Assembly (NCBI RefSeq): GCF_001687545.1
Contig: NZ_CP016545.1
Coordinates: forward strand, 1,659,001-1,723,000
Length of the DNA: 64,000 bases
Reading direction: 5' to 3'
Source of the DNA: Paraurantiacibacter namhicola
GTDB lineage: Bacteria > Pseudomonadota > Alphaproteobacteria > Sphingomonadales > Sphingomonadaceae
The position numbers were made by a program, and so were the translations under genes. Below the pieces are notes generated by a model. That model was not told the origin of the DNA, did no database searches, and saw only the letters and a list, made by a program, of their open reading frames with translations. Below are positions 9,550-18,189 of the stretch, piece by piece; position 1 is the stretch's first letter; each line of letters starts with the position of its first letter.

Positions 9550-11784
9550 GTGCAGACCGACACGCTCCCAGACACTATGCCTGTAACCAGCGGGCGTTCG
9601 ACGCCGCGATGGCAGCGCAGGCTGGCGCTGGGTGCGCGCAAGTTCAACCTGTTCCTGTGGCTGGAGATCCTGTGCGCCGTCACGCTCGTGGTGATGGTTG
9701 GCGCGACTTACATCGCCCTGTCTGCCTCCGGCGCAAATGCGCTCGTTCCGTCAACGCAGGCCGCTTTTCTGCTGGTGGGCACGCTCATCCCGGCATTGGG
9801 CCTCATCATCCTGTTCGGCAGGCGCATGGCCATTCGCCGGTCCGGCGGCAGCCGGGGCAGGCTGCATGTGCGCCTCGTCTTCTTCTTCTCGCTGGTCGCG
9901 GCCGTCCCGACCTTGCTGGTGGCGGTGTTTGCCAGTTTCCTGTTTCAGTCCGGGGTGGAGTTCTGGTTCTCCGACAATTCGCGTGGCCTGTTCGAGAATG
10001 CGAACGAGCTGGCGCGCGGCTATTACGACCAGAATCAGCGCGAGGTGGCGGACGAGACGCTGGTGATGGCGGGCGACCTGCGCTTCATCCTGCAGCAGGA
10101 AGAGGTCACCAGTCCCGATTTCGCAGAGAACTATTCCCTCCAGGTCCTCTACCGGAAGCTGAATGCCAGCGCGATCCTGCAGCGCATGCCCGACGGTTCG
10201 CTGCGCGTGGCCGCAATCGTGGACCCGGACGAGGCAGTGACGGGCCAGCGCGTTTCCTCTGACACGATTGACCGCCTTCGCGCAGGCGAGGACGTGGTCG
10301 TTCTGGCCGAGGAAAACCGCATCGAGGCAATCACGGCCATCGACCGGGATGCCGGCATCTATCTTTACAACGCCCGCAGCGCGGACGCGCCCATCCTGTC
10401 GGAATGGCGGCGAGCGCAAGGCGTGACCGAGGCGTACCAGGCCCTGACCCGCAATGCGCGCATCCTGCAGTTGCGGTTCAACCTGGCGCTGTTCTTCGTC
10501 TCGCTTGCGCTGGTCGGGCTGGCCGTCTGGTTCGCGCTTCGCTTTGCCGACCGGCAGGTCCGCCCGCTGACCGAGCTTGCCGCCGCCGCGCGCAGGGTTG
10601 GGCGGGGCCATTATTCCCTGCGCGTCGCCGGGCGAAAGGGCACGGACGAAGTTGGCCTGCTCAACCGCGCCTTCGACCGCATGACAGGCCAGATCGAGCG
10701 GCAGACCGCCGACCTCCTCGGCGCAAACAAGCAGCTTGGCGAGCGCCGCCAGTTCATCGAAGCCGTGCTGGAATCCATCACCGCCGGTATCGTTTCGCTG
10801 GGGATGGACGGGCGCGTGCTGCTCATCAACAGCTCCGCCAAGGCGTTGCTCGCCAGCGACAAGGGCCGATCACCGATCGGCCGCAAGTTCGCCAAGATCG
10901 CGCCGGAAATCGCTGCGATGATCGAGGATGGGAAGAAGGAGGGGATCGTCCACTTCAACCGCGAAGGGGAGCTGCTGACACTGGCCGTGAAGGTCTCCGG
11001 CGCCAGCGATGGCAGCGTCATCACCTTCGAGGACATCACCCGGCAGCTGGTCGACCAGCGGCAGGCTGCATGGTCCGATGTGGCCCGCCGGATCGCGCAC
11101 GAAATCAAGAACCCGCTCACGCCCATCCAGCTGGCGACGGAGCGCCTCAATCGCCGTTATCGCAAGCAGATCGCCAAGGATGGCGAGCTGTTCGATGAAT
11201 TGACCGGCACCATCATCCGTCAGGTTGGCGATTTGCGCACCATGGTGGACGAGTTTTCCAGCTTTGCCCGCCTGCCGAAGCCGGTTTTCCGCCAGGAAGA
11301 CCCGGTGGACCTCGTGCGCCAGGCGCTCTTCCTGCAGGAAGTCGGCCAGCCCAACATCGGCTTCAACCTCGATGTGGATGGAGAGATTGGACCGATCCAG
11401 GCGGACCGCCACCAGGTGGGGCAGGCCATGACGAATGTGCTCAAAAACGCGTCCGAAGCGCTCGACGCCCGCATGAAGGATGCCGAGCCGGACTTCCGTC
11501 CGCGCATCGATGTGTCGGTTCGCGGTGACGCGCAGACCGTGACCGTGGCGGTGCGCGACAACGGCATCGGATTGCCCGGTCAACAGGCAGAGCGCCTTCT
11601 GGAACCCTATGTGACCACGCGCGAGAAGGGGACCGGTCTCGGCCTCGCGATCGTGAAGAAGATAGTCGAGGAACACGGCGGCGAAATGGCGTTTCGTCCG
11701 CTCGATGAAGGCGGCGCCGAGGTGCGTCTGACCTTCGCCCGCAACCCCGTGGAGCATGCGCTGGAAGGCGAGGCTTCACGATGA
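9550..11784 (+). CDS. ntrY: Membrane sensor histidine kinase NtrY
   Basis: The 744-aa kinase is the transmembrane partner of NtrX, linked in alphaproteobacteria to nitrogen, redox and envelope responses. Three hydrophobic segments near the N-terminus (about 36-56, 73-93 and 108-133) precede an extracytoplasmic sensor region. A further segment lies at about residues 315-335. HAMP and PAS domains follow, then the H box ARRIAHEIKNPLTP, the N box NVLKNASEALD, and the G boxes DNGIGL and GTGLGLAI. The start is GTG at 9550, giving VQTDTLPD, just after the 91-base gap that follows ntrC. The 3' end lies 22 bases before the ntrX start. Confidence 0.95.
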   Translation: MQTDTLPDTMPVTSGRSTPRWQRRLALGARKFNLFLWLEILCAVTLVVMVGATYIALSASGANALVPSTQAAFLLVGTLIPALGLIILFGRRMAIRRSGGSRGRLHVRLVFFFSLVAAVPTLLVAVFASFLFQSGVEFWFSDNSRGLFENANELARGYYDQNQREVADETLVMAGDLRFILQQEEVTSPDFAENYSLQVLYRKLNASAILQRMPDGSLRVAAIVDPDEAVTGQRVSSDTIDRLRAGEDVVVLAEENRIEAITAIDRDAGIYLYNARSADAPILSEWRRAQGVTEAYQALTRNARILQLRFNLALFFVSLALVGLAVWFALRFADRQVRPLTELAAAARRVGRGHYSLRVAGRKGTDEVGLLNRAFDRMTGQIERQTADLLGANKQLGERRQFIEAVLESITAGIVSLGMDGRVLLINSSAKALLASDKGRSPIGRKFAKIAPEIAAMIEDGKKEGIVHFNREGELLTLAVKVSGASDGSVITFEDITRQLVDQRQAAWSDVARRIAHEIKNPLTPIQLATERLNRRYRKQIAKDGELFDELTGTIIRQVGDLRTMVDEFSSFARLPKPVFRQEDPVDLVRQALFLQEVGQPNIGFNLDVDGEIGPIQADRHQVGQAMTNVLKNASEALDARMKDAEPDFRPRIDVSVRGDAQTVTVAVRDNGIGLPGQQAERLLEPYVTTREKGTGLGLAIVKKIVEEHGGEMAFRPLDEGGAEVRLTFARNPVEHALEGEASR

Positions 11785-11806
11785 TCGCAAACTGGAGAAT
11801 AGTCTG

Positions 11807-13195
11807 ATGGCACTCGATATCCTGGTCGTGGATGACGAGCGCGACATTCGTGAACTCGTCGCCGGCGTGCTGGAAGACGAAGGTTACGAATGCCGGACCG
11901 CTGGGACCGCGAAGGACGCGCTGTCCATGGTCGATGAGAAGCGGCCCAGCCTGGTGCTGCTGGACGTGTGGCTGCACGGGTCGGACATGGACGGGCTTGA
12001 AGTGCTGGACGCCATCAAGACGCGCGAACCCGCGCTGCCGGTGGTGATCTTCAGCGGACATGGCAATATCGACACGGCCGTATCCGCGGTGAGCCGCGGC
12101 GCGATGGATTTCATCGAAAAGCCGTTCGAAGCGGAGCGGCTGCTGCATCTGGTCGCCCGTGCCACGGAGACAGAGCGCCTGCGCCGCGAGAACGCGCAGC
12201 TGCGTGAAGGCTTCGTGCGCAGCGACGAGTTCACGGGCAATTCTGCCGCCATCAACAATGTTCGCGCCACCCTGAAACGCGTCGCCAGCACCGGTAGCCG
12301 CGTGCTGATCTCCGGTCCCGCCGGTGCGGGCAAGGAAGTCGCGGCGCGGCTGCTTCACGCCTGGAGCCCGCGCGCCGAGAAGGCCTTCGTCACCGTCAAC
12401 TCCGCCCGCGTAACTGCCGAGCGGTTCGAGCAGGAGCTGTTCGGCGAGGAAGCGGACGGCAAGCTCGTGCGGCAAGGCCTTTTGGAAATGGCCGACGGCG
12501 GAACGCTGTTCCTGGACGAAGTGGCCGACATGCCGGAAAGCACGCAGGCGCGGATCCTGCGCGTGCTGACGGACCAGAGCTTCGTTCGTGCAGGTGGTAA
12601 CCGGCAGATCGCGGTGGATGTGCGCGTAGTCTCCTCCACCTCGCGCGATCTCGAAAAGGAGATCGAGGAGAAGCGTTTCCGCGAAGACCTGTTCTACCGG
12701 CTCAATGTCGTTCCGGTGGAAATCCCGTCGCTTTCAGAACGGCGCGACGATATTCCCTCGCTCGCCGAGCATTTCTTCACGCGCTATGCCAGCGAACAGG
12801 GGATGGCGCCCCCGAAGGTGAGCTCCGAGGCACTCGCCGCGCTGCAGGCCTATGACTGGCCCGGCAACGTGCGCCAGCTGCGCAATGTGATCGAGCGCAC
12901 CATCATCCTCACCCCGCGCGAGGACCTGTCCGAGATCCAGCCCGATATGCTGCCCGAGGAAATCTCCGGCGGTAATGCCGATGGCGGCTCCGCCATGACC
13001 TCACTCATGGGCGTGCCACTGCGTGAGGCACGCGAGACCTTCGAGCGGGAATATCTGACCATACAGATTCGCCGTTTTTCGGGTAACATCTCCAAGACCG
13101 CCGGCTTCATCGGGATGGAGCGTTCGGCGCTCCACCGTAAGCTGAAGATCCTTGGGATGGCGGACCGGAACGGGGCGGCCGGAAAGAAAGACTAA
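11807..13195 (+). CDS. ntrX: NtrX response regulator lacking the sigma-54 contact loop
   Basis: The 462-aa regulator has a receiver with D53, a central AAA+ domain and a C-terminal helix-turn-helix (NISKTAGFIGMERSALHRK). The start at 11807 gives MALDILVVDD and has a GGAG site eight to ten bases upstream. The AAA+ part is degenerate for sigma-54 work. Walker A reads GPAGAGKE (170-177). The segment between ELFG and GGTLFLDE is 17 residues long, against 21 in the neighbouring NtrC, and contains no GAFTGA. It therefore probably acts as a conventional DNA-binding regulator or repressor. It is paired with NtrY by synteny. Confidence 0.94.
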   Translation: MALDILVVDDERDIRELVAGVLEDEGYECRTAGTAKDALSMVDEKRPSLVLLDVWLHGSDMDGLEVLDAIKTREPALPVVIFSGHGNIDTAVSAVSRGAMDFIEKPFEAERLLHLVARATETERLRRENAQLREGFVRSDEFTGNSAAINNVRATLKRVASTGSRVLISGPAGAGKEVAARLLHAWSPRAEKAFVTVNSARVTAERFEQELFGEEADGKLVRQGLLEMADGGTLFLDEVADMPESTQARILRVLTDQSFVRAGGNRQIAVDVRVVSSTSRDLEKEIEEKRFREDLFYRLNVVPVEIPSLSERRDDIPSLAEHFFTRYASEQGMAPPKVSSEALAALQAYDWPGNVRQLRNVIERTIILTPREDLSEIQPDMLPEEISGGNADGGSAMTSLMGVPLREARETFEREYLTIQIRRFSGNISKTAGFIGMERSALHRKLKILGMADRNGAAGKKD

Positions 13196-13197
13196 AG

Positions 13198-13220
13198 GCG
13201 CGGAAAACGTTTTCACGCGC
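13198..13220. repeat. Palindrome between ntrX and hfq
   Basis: A perfect 12-bp palindrome GAAAACGTTTTC is flanked by GCGCG on the left and ACGCGC on the right, forming a near-perfect 23-base inverted repeat three bases after the ntrX stop. There is no T-run, so it is not a standard intrinsic terminator. It could be an operator for the hfq promoter or an mRNA 3'-end structure. The rest of the 152-base spacer before hfq shows nothing else except the AGAAGGA ribosome site. Confidence 0.4.
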
Positions 13221-13347
13221 AGCGTGCTTGCACCGGCGTGCAGGCCCCCTACCTTGGCGGTGAAATCGGCTGTCATCGGACTGTCATGTCCGCCAGCCAG
13301 GATGTGCCGGGCCTGTTTCCGGTGCCAATAAGAAGAAGGATAAAGCC

Positions 13348-13902
13348 GTGACCAAGGGTACCCTGTCCGCCCGTCCCAAGCCCGAAGCGGAGCCTGCCGC
13401 CGACATCGCGCCGCGCGCGCCCGACGGCAATTTGCAGGACGTTTTCCTCAATTACCTGCGCCGCGAGAAGATGCCCGTCACCATGTTCCTGGTGAAGGGC
13501 GTGAAGCTGCAGGGCATCGTGACCTGGTTCGACAATTTCTCCGTGCTGCTGCGCCGCGATGGCCAGTCCCAGCTCGTCTACAAGCACGCCATCAGCACCA
13601 TCATGCCGGGGCAGCCCGTCGATGCCGCACAGTTTTCCGCCGCCACCGGCAAGCGCGGCAAGAAGCGGCAGCTTCAGGATGTCTTCCTGACGCGTGTGCT
13701 GGAAGCGTCCGTGCAGGTGACGATGTTCCTGGTCAACGGCGTGATGCTCCAGGGCCGCATCGCCAGCTTCGACCAGTTCTGCACTCTGCTGGAGCGCGAT
13801 GGATACGTGCAGCTGGCCTACAAGCACGCGGTCTCCACCATCCAGCCTGACGAGCATGTGGACCTGACCGACGATGCCGACAGTGAAGGCGATTTCTCCT
13901 GA
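13348..13902 (+). CDS. hfq: Tandem-domain RNA chaperone Hfq
   Basis: This RNA chaperone matches small RNAs to mRNAs. Ordinary Hfq is about 70-100 aa, but this protein is 184 aa with two complete Sm repeats, about residues 28-87 and 108-167. Both have LQD, a TMFLV-x-GV-x-LQG core, FD(N/Q)F and YKHA(I/V)ST. A basic linker GKRGKKR precedes the second repeat. Domain 1 keeps the rim-type arginines (YLRREK), whereas domain 2 has RVLEAS at the same place, so the RNA-binding rims differ. Three chains could build one six-domain ring. The start is GTG at 13348 with AGAAGGA nine bases upstream. hflX follows, as in the classical hfq-hflX arrangement. Confidence 0.95.
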   Translation: MTKGTLSARPKPEAEPAADIAPRAPDGNLQDVFLNYLRREKMPVTMFLVKGVKLQGIVTWFDNFSVLLRRDGQSQLVYKHAISTIMPGQPVDAAQFSAATGKRGKKRQLQDVFLTRVLEASVQVTMFLVNGVMLQGRIASFDQFCTLLERDGYVQLAYKHAVSTIQPDEHVDLTDDADSEGDFS

Positions 13903-13931
13903 TAGTCGATAATGACGATATTGCCGGCGAA

Positions 13932-15233
13932 GTGACGCGCGGCGCGCGTGCGCTCGTCGTGTGCCCGGACATTCGCGGCCAGCGCGTTGGCGAGGACATG
14001 GACGCGCGGCTCGAAGAGGCACGCGGCCTCGCGCTCGCTATCGGGCTGGAGATTGCCGAAAGCTTCATCGTGCCGGTGCGCGAGGTAAAGCCAAACACGC
14101 TGTTCGGGTCCGGCCAGGTCGAGAATATCGGCATCGCCTGCGAACAGGCGGAGGCGGAGCTCGTCATCGTGGACGGCGCGCTGTCCCCGATTCAGCAACG
14201 CAACCTCGAAGACCGGCTGAAGCGCAAGGTCATCGACCGCACTGGCCTGATCCTCGAGATCTTCGGCGAACGTGCCGCGACGGCAGAAGGCCGCCTGCAG
14301 GTGGAACTGGCGCATCTCGATTACCAGCAGAGCCGCCTTGTGCGCAGCTGGACCCACCTTGAGCGGCAGCGCGGCGGCTTCGGCTTCCTTGGCGGCCCGG
14401 GCGAGACCCAGATCGAGGCCGACCGCCGCATGATCCGCGAGCGCATGGGCAAGCTGCGGCGCGAACTGGAACAGGTGCGCAAGACGCGCGAATTGCACCG
14501 CAAGCGGCGGGGCAGGGCGCCCTGGCCGGTCATCGCGCTGGTCGGTTACACCAATGCCGGCAAGTCGACGCTTTTCAACCGCATGACCGGTGCCGAGGTG
14601 ATGGCGGAAGACCTGCTCTTCGCCACGCTAGATCCCACGATGCGGGCGATCGAGTTACCGGGCATCGAGAAGGCGATCCTGTCCGACACAGTGGGCTTCA
14701 TCTCCGACCTGCCGACGCAGCTGGTCGCCGCCTTCCGCGCCACGCTGGAAGAGGTGATGGCGGCCGATATCATTCTGCATGTGCGCGACATCGCCAATCC
14801 CGACAGCGCGGCGCAGAAGCGCGAGGTGCTGTCCGTCCTCGCTGACCTCGACGTGATCGATGCCGAGGATGGCGGCAGCGAAATCCCGATCATCGAGGTC
14901 TGGAACAAGCTGGATCTGCTGGATGACGAGCGCCGAGAGGCATTGGCCGAGCTGGTGGCGGAAGACGATGACATCGTCGCAATTTCGGCCATCACGGGCG
15001 AGGGCACCGATGATTTGCAGCGCCGCGTGAACGACATCCTGAACCGCGGATCGCGGGTGCACGAATTCGTCATACCGCCGCGCGAGGGCGAGAAGATCGC
15101 CTGGCTCCACGCGCATGGCGAAGTGCTGGAAGAGGCGCAGTTCGACACCGGCGACGGCCCCGCCCAGCGCATGGTCGTGCGCCTGAGCGAAAAGGAGTTC
15201 GGGCGCTTCGCCACGCTGGGCGAAAAGGCTTGA
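13932..15233 (+). CDS. hflX: Ribosome-associated GTPase HflX
   Basis: HflX splits stalled or stress-inactivated ribosomes. The N-terminal subdomain contains LFGSGQVENI and the glycine-rich GGFGFLGGPGETQ loop. The G domain shows G1 GYTNAGKST, G3 DTVGFI and G4 NKLD. The start is uncertain. A GTG at 13932 is the only good initiation codon in frame, giving VTRGARALVV. The frame is open back into the end of hfq, with only CTG, ATA or ATT codons, so a non-standard upstream start would add 6-12 residues. Length from GTG is 433 aa. Its end is 10 bases from convergent mazG. Confidence 0.95.
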   Translation: MTRGARALVVCPDIRGQRVGEDMDARLEEARGLALAIGLEIAESFIVPVREVKPNTLFGSGQVENIGIACEQAEAELVIVDGALSPIQQRNLEDRLKRKVIDRTGLILEIFGERAATAEGRLQVELAHLDYQQSRLVRSWTHLERQRGGFGFLGGPGETQIEADRRMIRERMGKLRRELEQVRKTRELHRKRRGRAPWPVIALVGYTNAGKSTLFNRMTGAEVMAEDLLFATLDPTMRAIELPGIEKAILSDTVGFISDLPTQLVAAFRATLEEVMAADIILHVRDIANPDSAAQKREVLSVLADLDVIDAEDGGSEIPIIEVWNKLDLLDDERREALAELVAEDDDIVAISAITGEGTDDLQRRVNDILNRGSRVHEFVIPPREGEKIAWLHAHGEVLEEAQFDTGDGPAQRMVVRLSEKEFGRFATLGEKA

Positions 15234-15243
15234 GCGGAAGGGC

Positions 15244-15993
15244 TTAGAGGCCGTCCTTCTTCACCGCCTGCCACAGGCTTTCTTGCGCATCGATGTCGAG
15301 GCTGGCGAAGTCCTCGGCCTTGGCTTCCATGGCCCGGTAGCGTGCTTCGAACTTGTCATTCGCACGGCGCAGGGCTGCCTCCGGGGCGATACCATAGGCG
15401 CGGACCAGGTTGACGGCCGCGAACAGCAAATCTCCCGCCTCTTCCTCGCGGCTTGCATCGCCGGCTTCTGCCAGTTCCTGCATCTCTTCCGTGACCTTGG
15501 CGGCGGGCCCTTCGCGGTCCGGCCAGTCGAAGCCGTCGCGCGCCGCGCGCTTCTGCAGTTTTTCGGCGCGAAGCAGGGCGGGGAGGGCGCGGGCGACGCC
15601 GTCCATCGCGCTCTGCTGTCCGGACTGTGCGCGCTCGGCAGCCTTCAGGTCTTCCCAGCGCGCCTCGCCCATCGTGCCGCCTTCGGATCCGAAGATGTGC
15701 GGATGCCGGGCTTCCATCTTCTCGGAGATGGCGCGGGCCACGTCGGCGAAGGAGAATGCGCCCATTTCCTCCGCCATGCGAGCGTGGAAAACCACTTGCA
15801 GCAGCAGGTCGCCAAGTTCGCCCTTCAGGTCCTGTAAGTCGCTGCGCTCGATGGCGTCGGCAACTTCGTACGCCTCCTCGATGGTGTAGGGCGCGATGCT
15901 GGCGAAATCCTGCGCCACGTCCCACTCGCAGCCGGTTTCGGGGTCACGAAGGCGGGCCATGATGGCCAGCAGGCGGTCCATTTCGGCGGTCAT
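15244..15993 (-). CDS. mazG: Nucleoside triphosphate pyrophosphohydrolase MazG
   Basis: This 249-aa all-alpha NTP pyrophosphatase cleans up aberrant nucleotides and can affect ppGpp pools. Two MazG repeats are visible. The first has TIEEAYEVADAI and LKGELGDLLLQVVFH; the second has VTEEMQELAEA and EEEAGDLLFAAVNL. Together they carry the EExxE/ExxD magnesium-binding residues. The ATG at 15993 overlaps the stop of argE by four bases, so it is translated from the argE transcript. It is unrelated to the MazE-MazF toxin system, which is not present here. Confidence 0.95.
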   Translation of the reverse strand: MTAEMDRLLAIMARLRDPETGCEWDVAQDFASIAPYTIEEAYEVADAIERSDLQDLKGELGDLLLQVVFHARMAEEMGAFSFADVARAISEKMEARHPHIFGSEGGTMGEARWEDLKAAERAQSGQQSAMDGVARALPALLRAEKLQKRAARDGFDWPDREGPAAKVTEEMQELAEAGDASREEEAGDLLFAAVNLVRAYGIAPEAALRRANDKFEARYRAMEAKAEDFASLDIDAQESLWQAVKKDGL

Positions 15994-17144
15994 CGTGCAA
16001 GCTCCTCGGCCAGCCTCACCATGAAGGCATTGCCCGCCTCCATCTGGTCTAGCGCGATCCATTCGTCTGGCTGGTGGGCCTGCTCTATGGAGCCGGGGCC
16101 GCATATGACTGTCGGGAAACCTGCCTCGCAGAACTGGCCAGCCTCGGCCGCGAAGGAAACCTTGCTGGCCGGCCCGTTCTCACCCGTCAGACTGCGAACG
16201 AATGCCGCTGCATCGCCATTGCCATCGGGGGTGAGGGGAGGGGCCGAGCTGCGTTTCGAAACGGCGATGTCGGTGGCAGGAAACGCGCTGCGAATGTCCG
16301 CCCGGAGTGTATCGCAAAGCGCGAAGAAGGGCTGCAGGATCGTGGCGGGATCATCGCCAGGCAGGCAGCGCAGGTCGAAGGTGAAATCGGCGGATCCGGC
16401 AAGGATGTTGGCAGCCGTGCCGCCGTGCATCATGCCGATCGTCAGCGTCGAGTAGGGCGGCGAGAACTCGCAATTGGCGCGCGGGTTTGCGGCCAGATCG
16501 CGTGCAATCTCCCGCAGCTTGGCCATCAGTTCGATGGCAATGTGGTTTGCAGAAACTCCGATCTGCGGCAGCGAAGAGTGCGCCGCGTGCCCGCGAATGC
16601 TGACTTCATGGACCGTGATGCCCTTGTGGCCATCGATCACGCGCATCAGGCTCGGCTCACCGATGATGGCGGCGCGCGGGGTCGGGATCGTCTCCGCCAT
16701 GCGGGCAATCATGTCCGGAGCGCCCTTGCAGCCGATTTCCTCGTCATAGCTGATGGCAAGGTGCACCGGGCGTTTCCCCGCTGCGAATGCTGGCACATGA
16801 GCCAGCGCCAGCGCTATGAAGCCTTTCATGTCGCAGGTTCCGCGGCCGTAAAGGCGGCCATCGCGCGGTGTTAGCGTCCAGGGATCGCTGCTCCAGTCCT
16901 GGCCATCGACCGGAACGACATCGCTATGGCCGGACAGGATGACGCCGCCTTCGACCGCGGGCCCGAGTGACGCGAACAAATTGGCCTTGGTCCCGTCAGC
17001 ATTGGCAACGCGCTCACTGGCTACATCATGGCCGCGCAGGTAATCCTCGACCCATTCGACCAGCTGCAGATTGCTGAGGCGCGATGTCGTGTCGAAGCCG
17101 ACGAGGCGTTCGAGGATGTCGATGGCTTTTGCAGTGTCGGTCAC
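15990..17144 (-). CDS. argE: Acetylornithine deacetylase
   Basis: This M20-family di-zinc amidohydrolase removes the acetyl group from N-acetylornithine in arginine synthesis. Metal and catalytic residues are in GHSDVVPVDG, GRGTCDMKG and YDEEIGCKG, and the dimerisation domain follows. The start is taken as GTG at 17144, giving VTDTAKAIDILERLV, the usual N-terminus. A TTG at 17174 is in frame but lies in less protein-like sequence. Length is 384 aa. An AT-rich palindrome about 65 bases upstream probably marks the promoter. Confidence 0.93.
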   Translation of the reverse strand: MTDTAKAIDILERLVGFDTTSRLSNLQLVEWVEDYLRGHDVASERVANADGTKANLFASLGPAVEGGVILSGHSDVVPVDGQDWSSDPWTLTPRDGRLYGRGTCDMKGFIALALAHVPAFAAGKRPVHLAISYDEEIGCKGAPDMIARMAETIPTPRAAIIGEPSLMRVIDGHKGITVHEVSIRGHAAHSSLPQIGVSANHIAIELMAKLREIARDLAANPRANCEFSPPYSTLTIGMMHGGTAANILAGSADFTFDLRCLPGDDPATILQPFFALCDTLRADIRSAFPATDIAVSKRSSAPPLTPDGNGDAAAFVRSLTGENGPASKVSFAAEAGQFCEAGFPTVICGPGSIEQAHQPDEWIALDQMEAGNAFMVRLAEELAR

Positions 17145-17209
17145 GCGCGCTGAGTAGGGCACGGCTGCGGGCAAGCCAAGACATGGCTTACGGCCGCGTA
17201 GTTGGAATG

Positions 17210-17223
17210 ATAATATATATTAT
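17210..17223. promoter_or_regulatory. AT-rich 14-bp palindrome upstream of argE
   Basis: ATAATATATATTAT is a perfect palindrome in an otherwise GC-rich region, about 65 bases upstream of the argE start. On the minus strand the block offers several -10-like hexamers (TATTAT, TATATT), so it may be the argE-mazG promoter, an operator, or both. It also lies just downstream of the 56-aa membrane-protein gene, where it could open the DNA at the junction of two operons. Confidence 0.4.
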
Positions 17224-17254
17224 GTTAAATAGGATCAGGAGGCAGGGCGGCCTA

Positions 17255-17425
17255 TCACTTCCCTATCAGCATGAATCCAAGCGCAACTGTCAGGAACAGG
17301 CATCCCCAGATCAGGATGTAAGTCACGGCCCGCTTGCCGCTCACCTGGTAACTGCGCCAGGCGCCGACCGCGAGGAACAGCCAGCCAAGCAGCGCGATGA
17401 TCGAGACCCAGCCACCTTCATTCAT
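17255..17425 (-). CDS. Small two-helix membrane protein (56 aa)
   Basis: The ATG at 17425 overlaps the stop of the MBL-hydrolase gene as ATGA and opens a 56-codon frame ending in TGA. The product has two hydrophobic helices, about residues 7-23 and 34-53, joined by a short basic loop (YQVSGKRA). Such a two-helix hairpin is too short to classify by family. It is the last gene of the nine-gene minus-strand run from mltB. Translational coupling, good codon usage and the clear membrane pattern support it being real; function is unknown. Confidence 0.7.
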   Translation of the reverse strand: MNEGGWVSIIALLGWLFLAVGAWRSYQVSGKRAVTYILIWGCLFLTVALGFMLIGK

Positions 17426-18189
17426 GCTTCGAGCTCCATCCCGTCATAACCGACCATGATGTGGTCCGGCATCTCGGCCTGCAGCGTGGCATAATCCATG
17501 CTGAAGTCCAAATGGCTGAGGACGGCGCGCTTGGCTCCGCTCTGCTCGATCAGCTTCAGCGCCTGGTCAAGGTTCGCGTGCGTCGGGTGCGGATCGCGGC
17601 GGAGACAATCGGTGACAAGGATATCGACGTCCTCGAACAGGTACAGCATTTCGTCCGTGATCGCGCCAAAATCAGTGGCGTAGCCGATGGAGCCGCCGTC
17701 GGCTTCGAACCGGTAGCCGGTGCTGTGAATCGGCCCATGCGGCATCTCGCAGAATTCCACGGCGAACCCGGCGAACATCTTGAGATTGCCAAGTGTGCTG
17801 AGTTCCACAATCGTGGGATAGCCGTCGCGGCCGGCAAAGACATATCCAAACCTCTGGCGAAGGCGCCGCACGGTCTCTTCGGATCCGAAACCGGCAATCG
17901 GACCTTTCCGTCCGAAGCGCAGCGGCCTCAGATCGTCGATGCCGTGGCAGTGATCGGCATGGTCATGCGTCCAGAAGACGGCATCCAGCTCGTCGATCTC
18001 ATTGGCCAGCATCTGCGCGCGTAAATCAGGTGAGGTATCTACCAGAAGTCTTTGACCTGCCTTGCTTTCTACCGCGATGCTGACGCGGGTGCGCCGGTTC
18101 TTGGGCTCGTCCGGGTCGCAGATACCCCAATTGTTGCCTATGCGCGGGACACCGGTGGACGTGCCGCAACCCAGGACGCGAAGCTTCAC
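17422..18189 (-). CDS. MBL-fold metallo-hydrolase (PhnP-like)
   Basis: The 255-aa metallo-beta-lactamase-fold hydrolase has the diagnostic THDHADHCHG metal-binding motif (about residues 75-84), an N-terminal GCGTSTGVPRIG strand-loop, and later acidic and histidine ligands (TDCLRR, SHLDFSMD). The closest known type is PhnP/RNase Z-like, enzymes that cleave phosphodiesters such as cyclic ribose phosphates. No phosphonate genes are near. It overlaps tatD upstream and the 56-aa gene downstream by four bases each. The exact substrate is unknown. Confidence 0.9.
   Translation of the reverse strand: MKLRVLGCGTSTGVPRIGNNWGICDPDEPKNRRTRVSIAVESKAGQRLLVDTSPDLRAQMLANEIDELDAVFWTHDHADHCHGIDDLRPLRFGRKGPIAGFGSEETVRRLRQRFGYVFAGRDGYPTIVELSTLGNLKMFAGFAVEFCEMPHGPIHSTGYRFEADGGSIGYATDFGAITDEMLYLFEDVDILVTDCLRRDPHPTHANLDQALKLIEQSGAKRAVLSHLDFSMDYATLQAEMPDHIMVGYDGMELEA

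Noticed and set aside
15244-15993. MazEF toxin-antitoxin relation of mazG
   Set aside because: The protein is a two-repeat MazG pyrophosphohydrolase with no mazE or mazF nearby.
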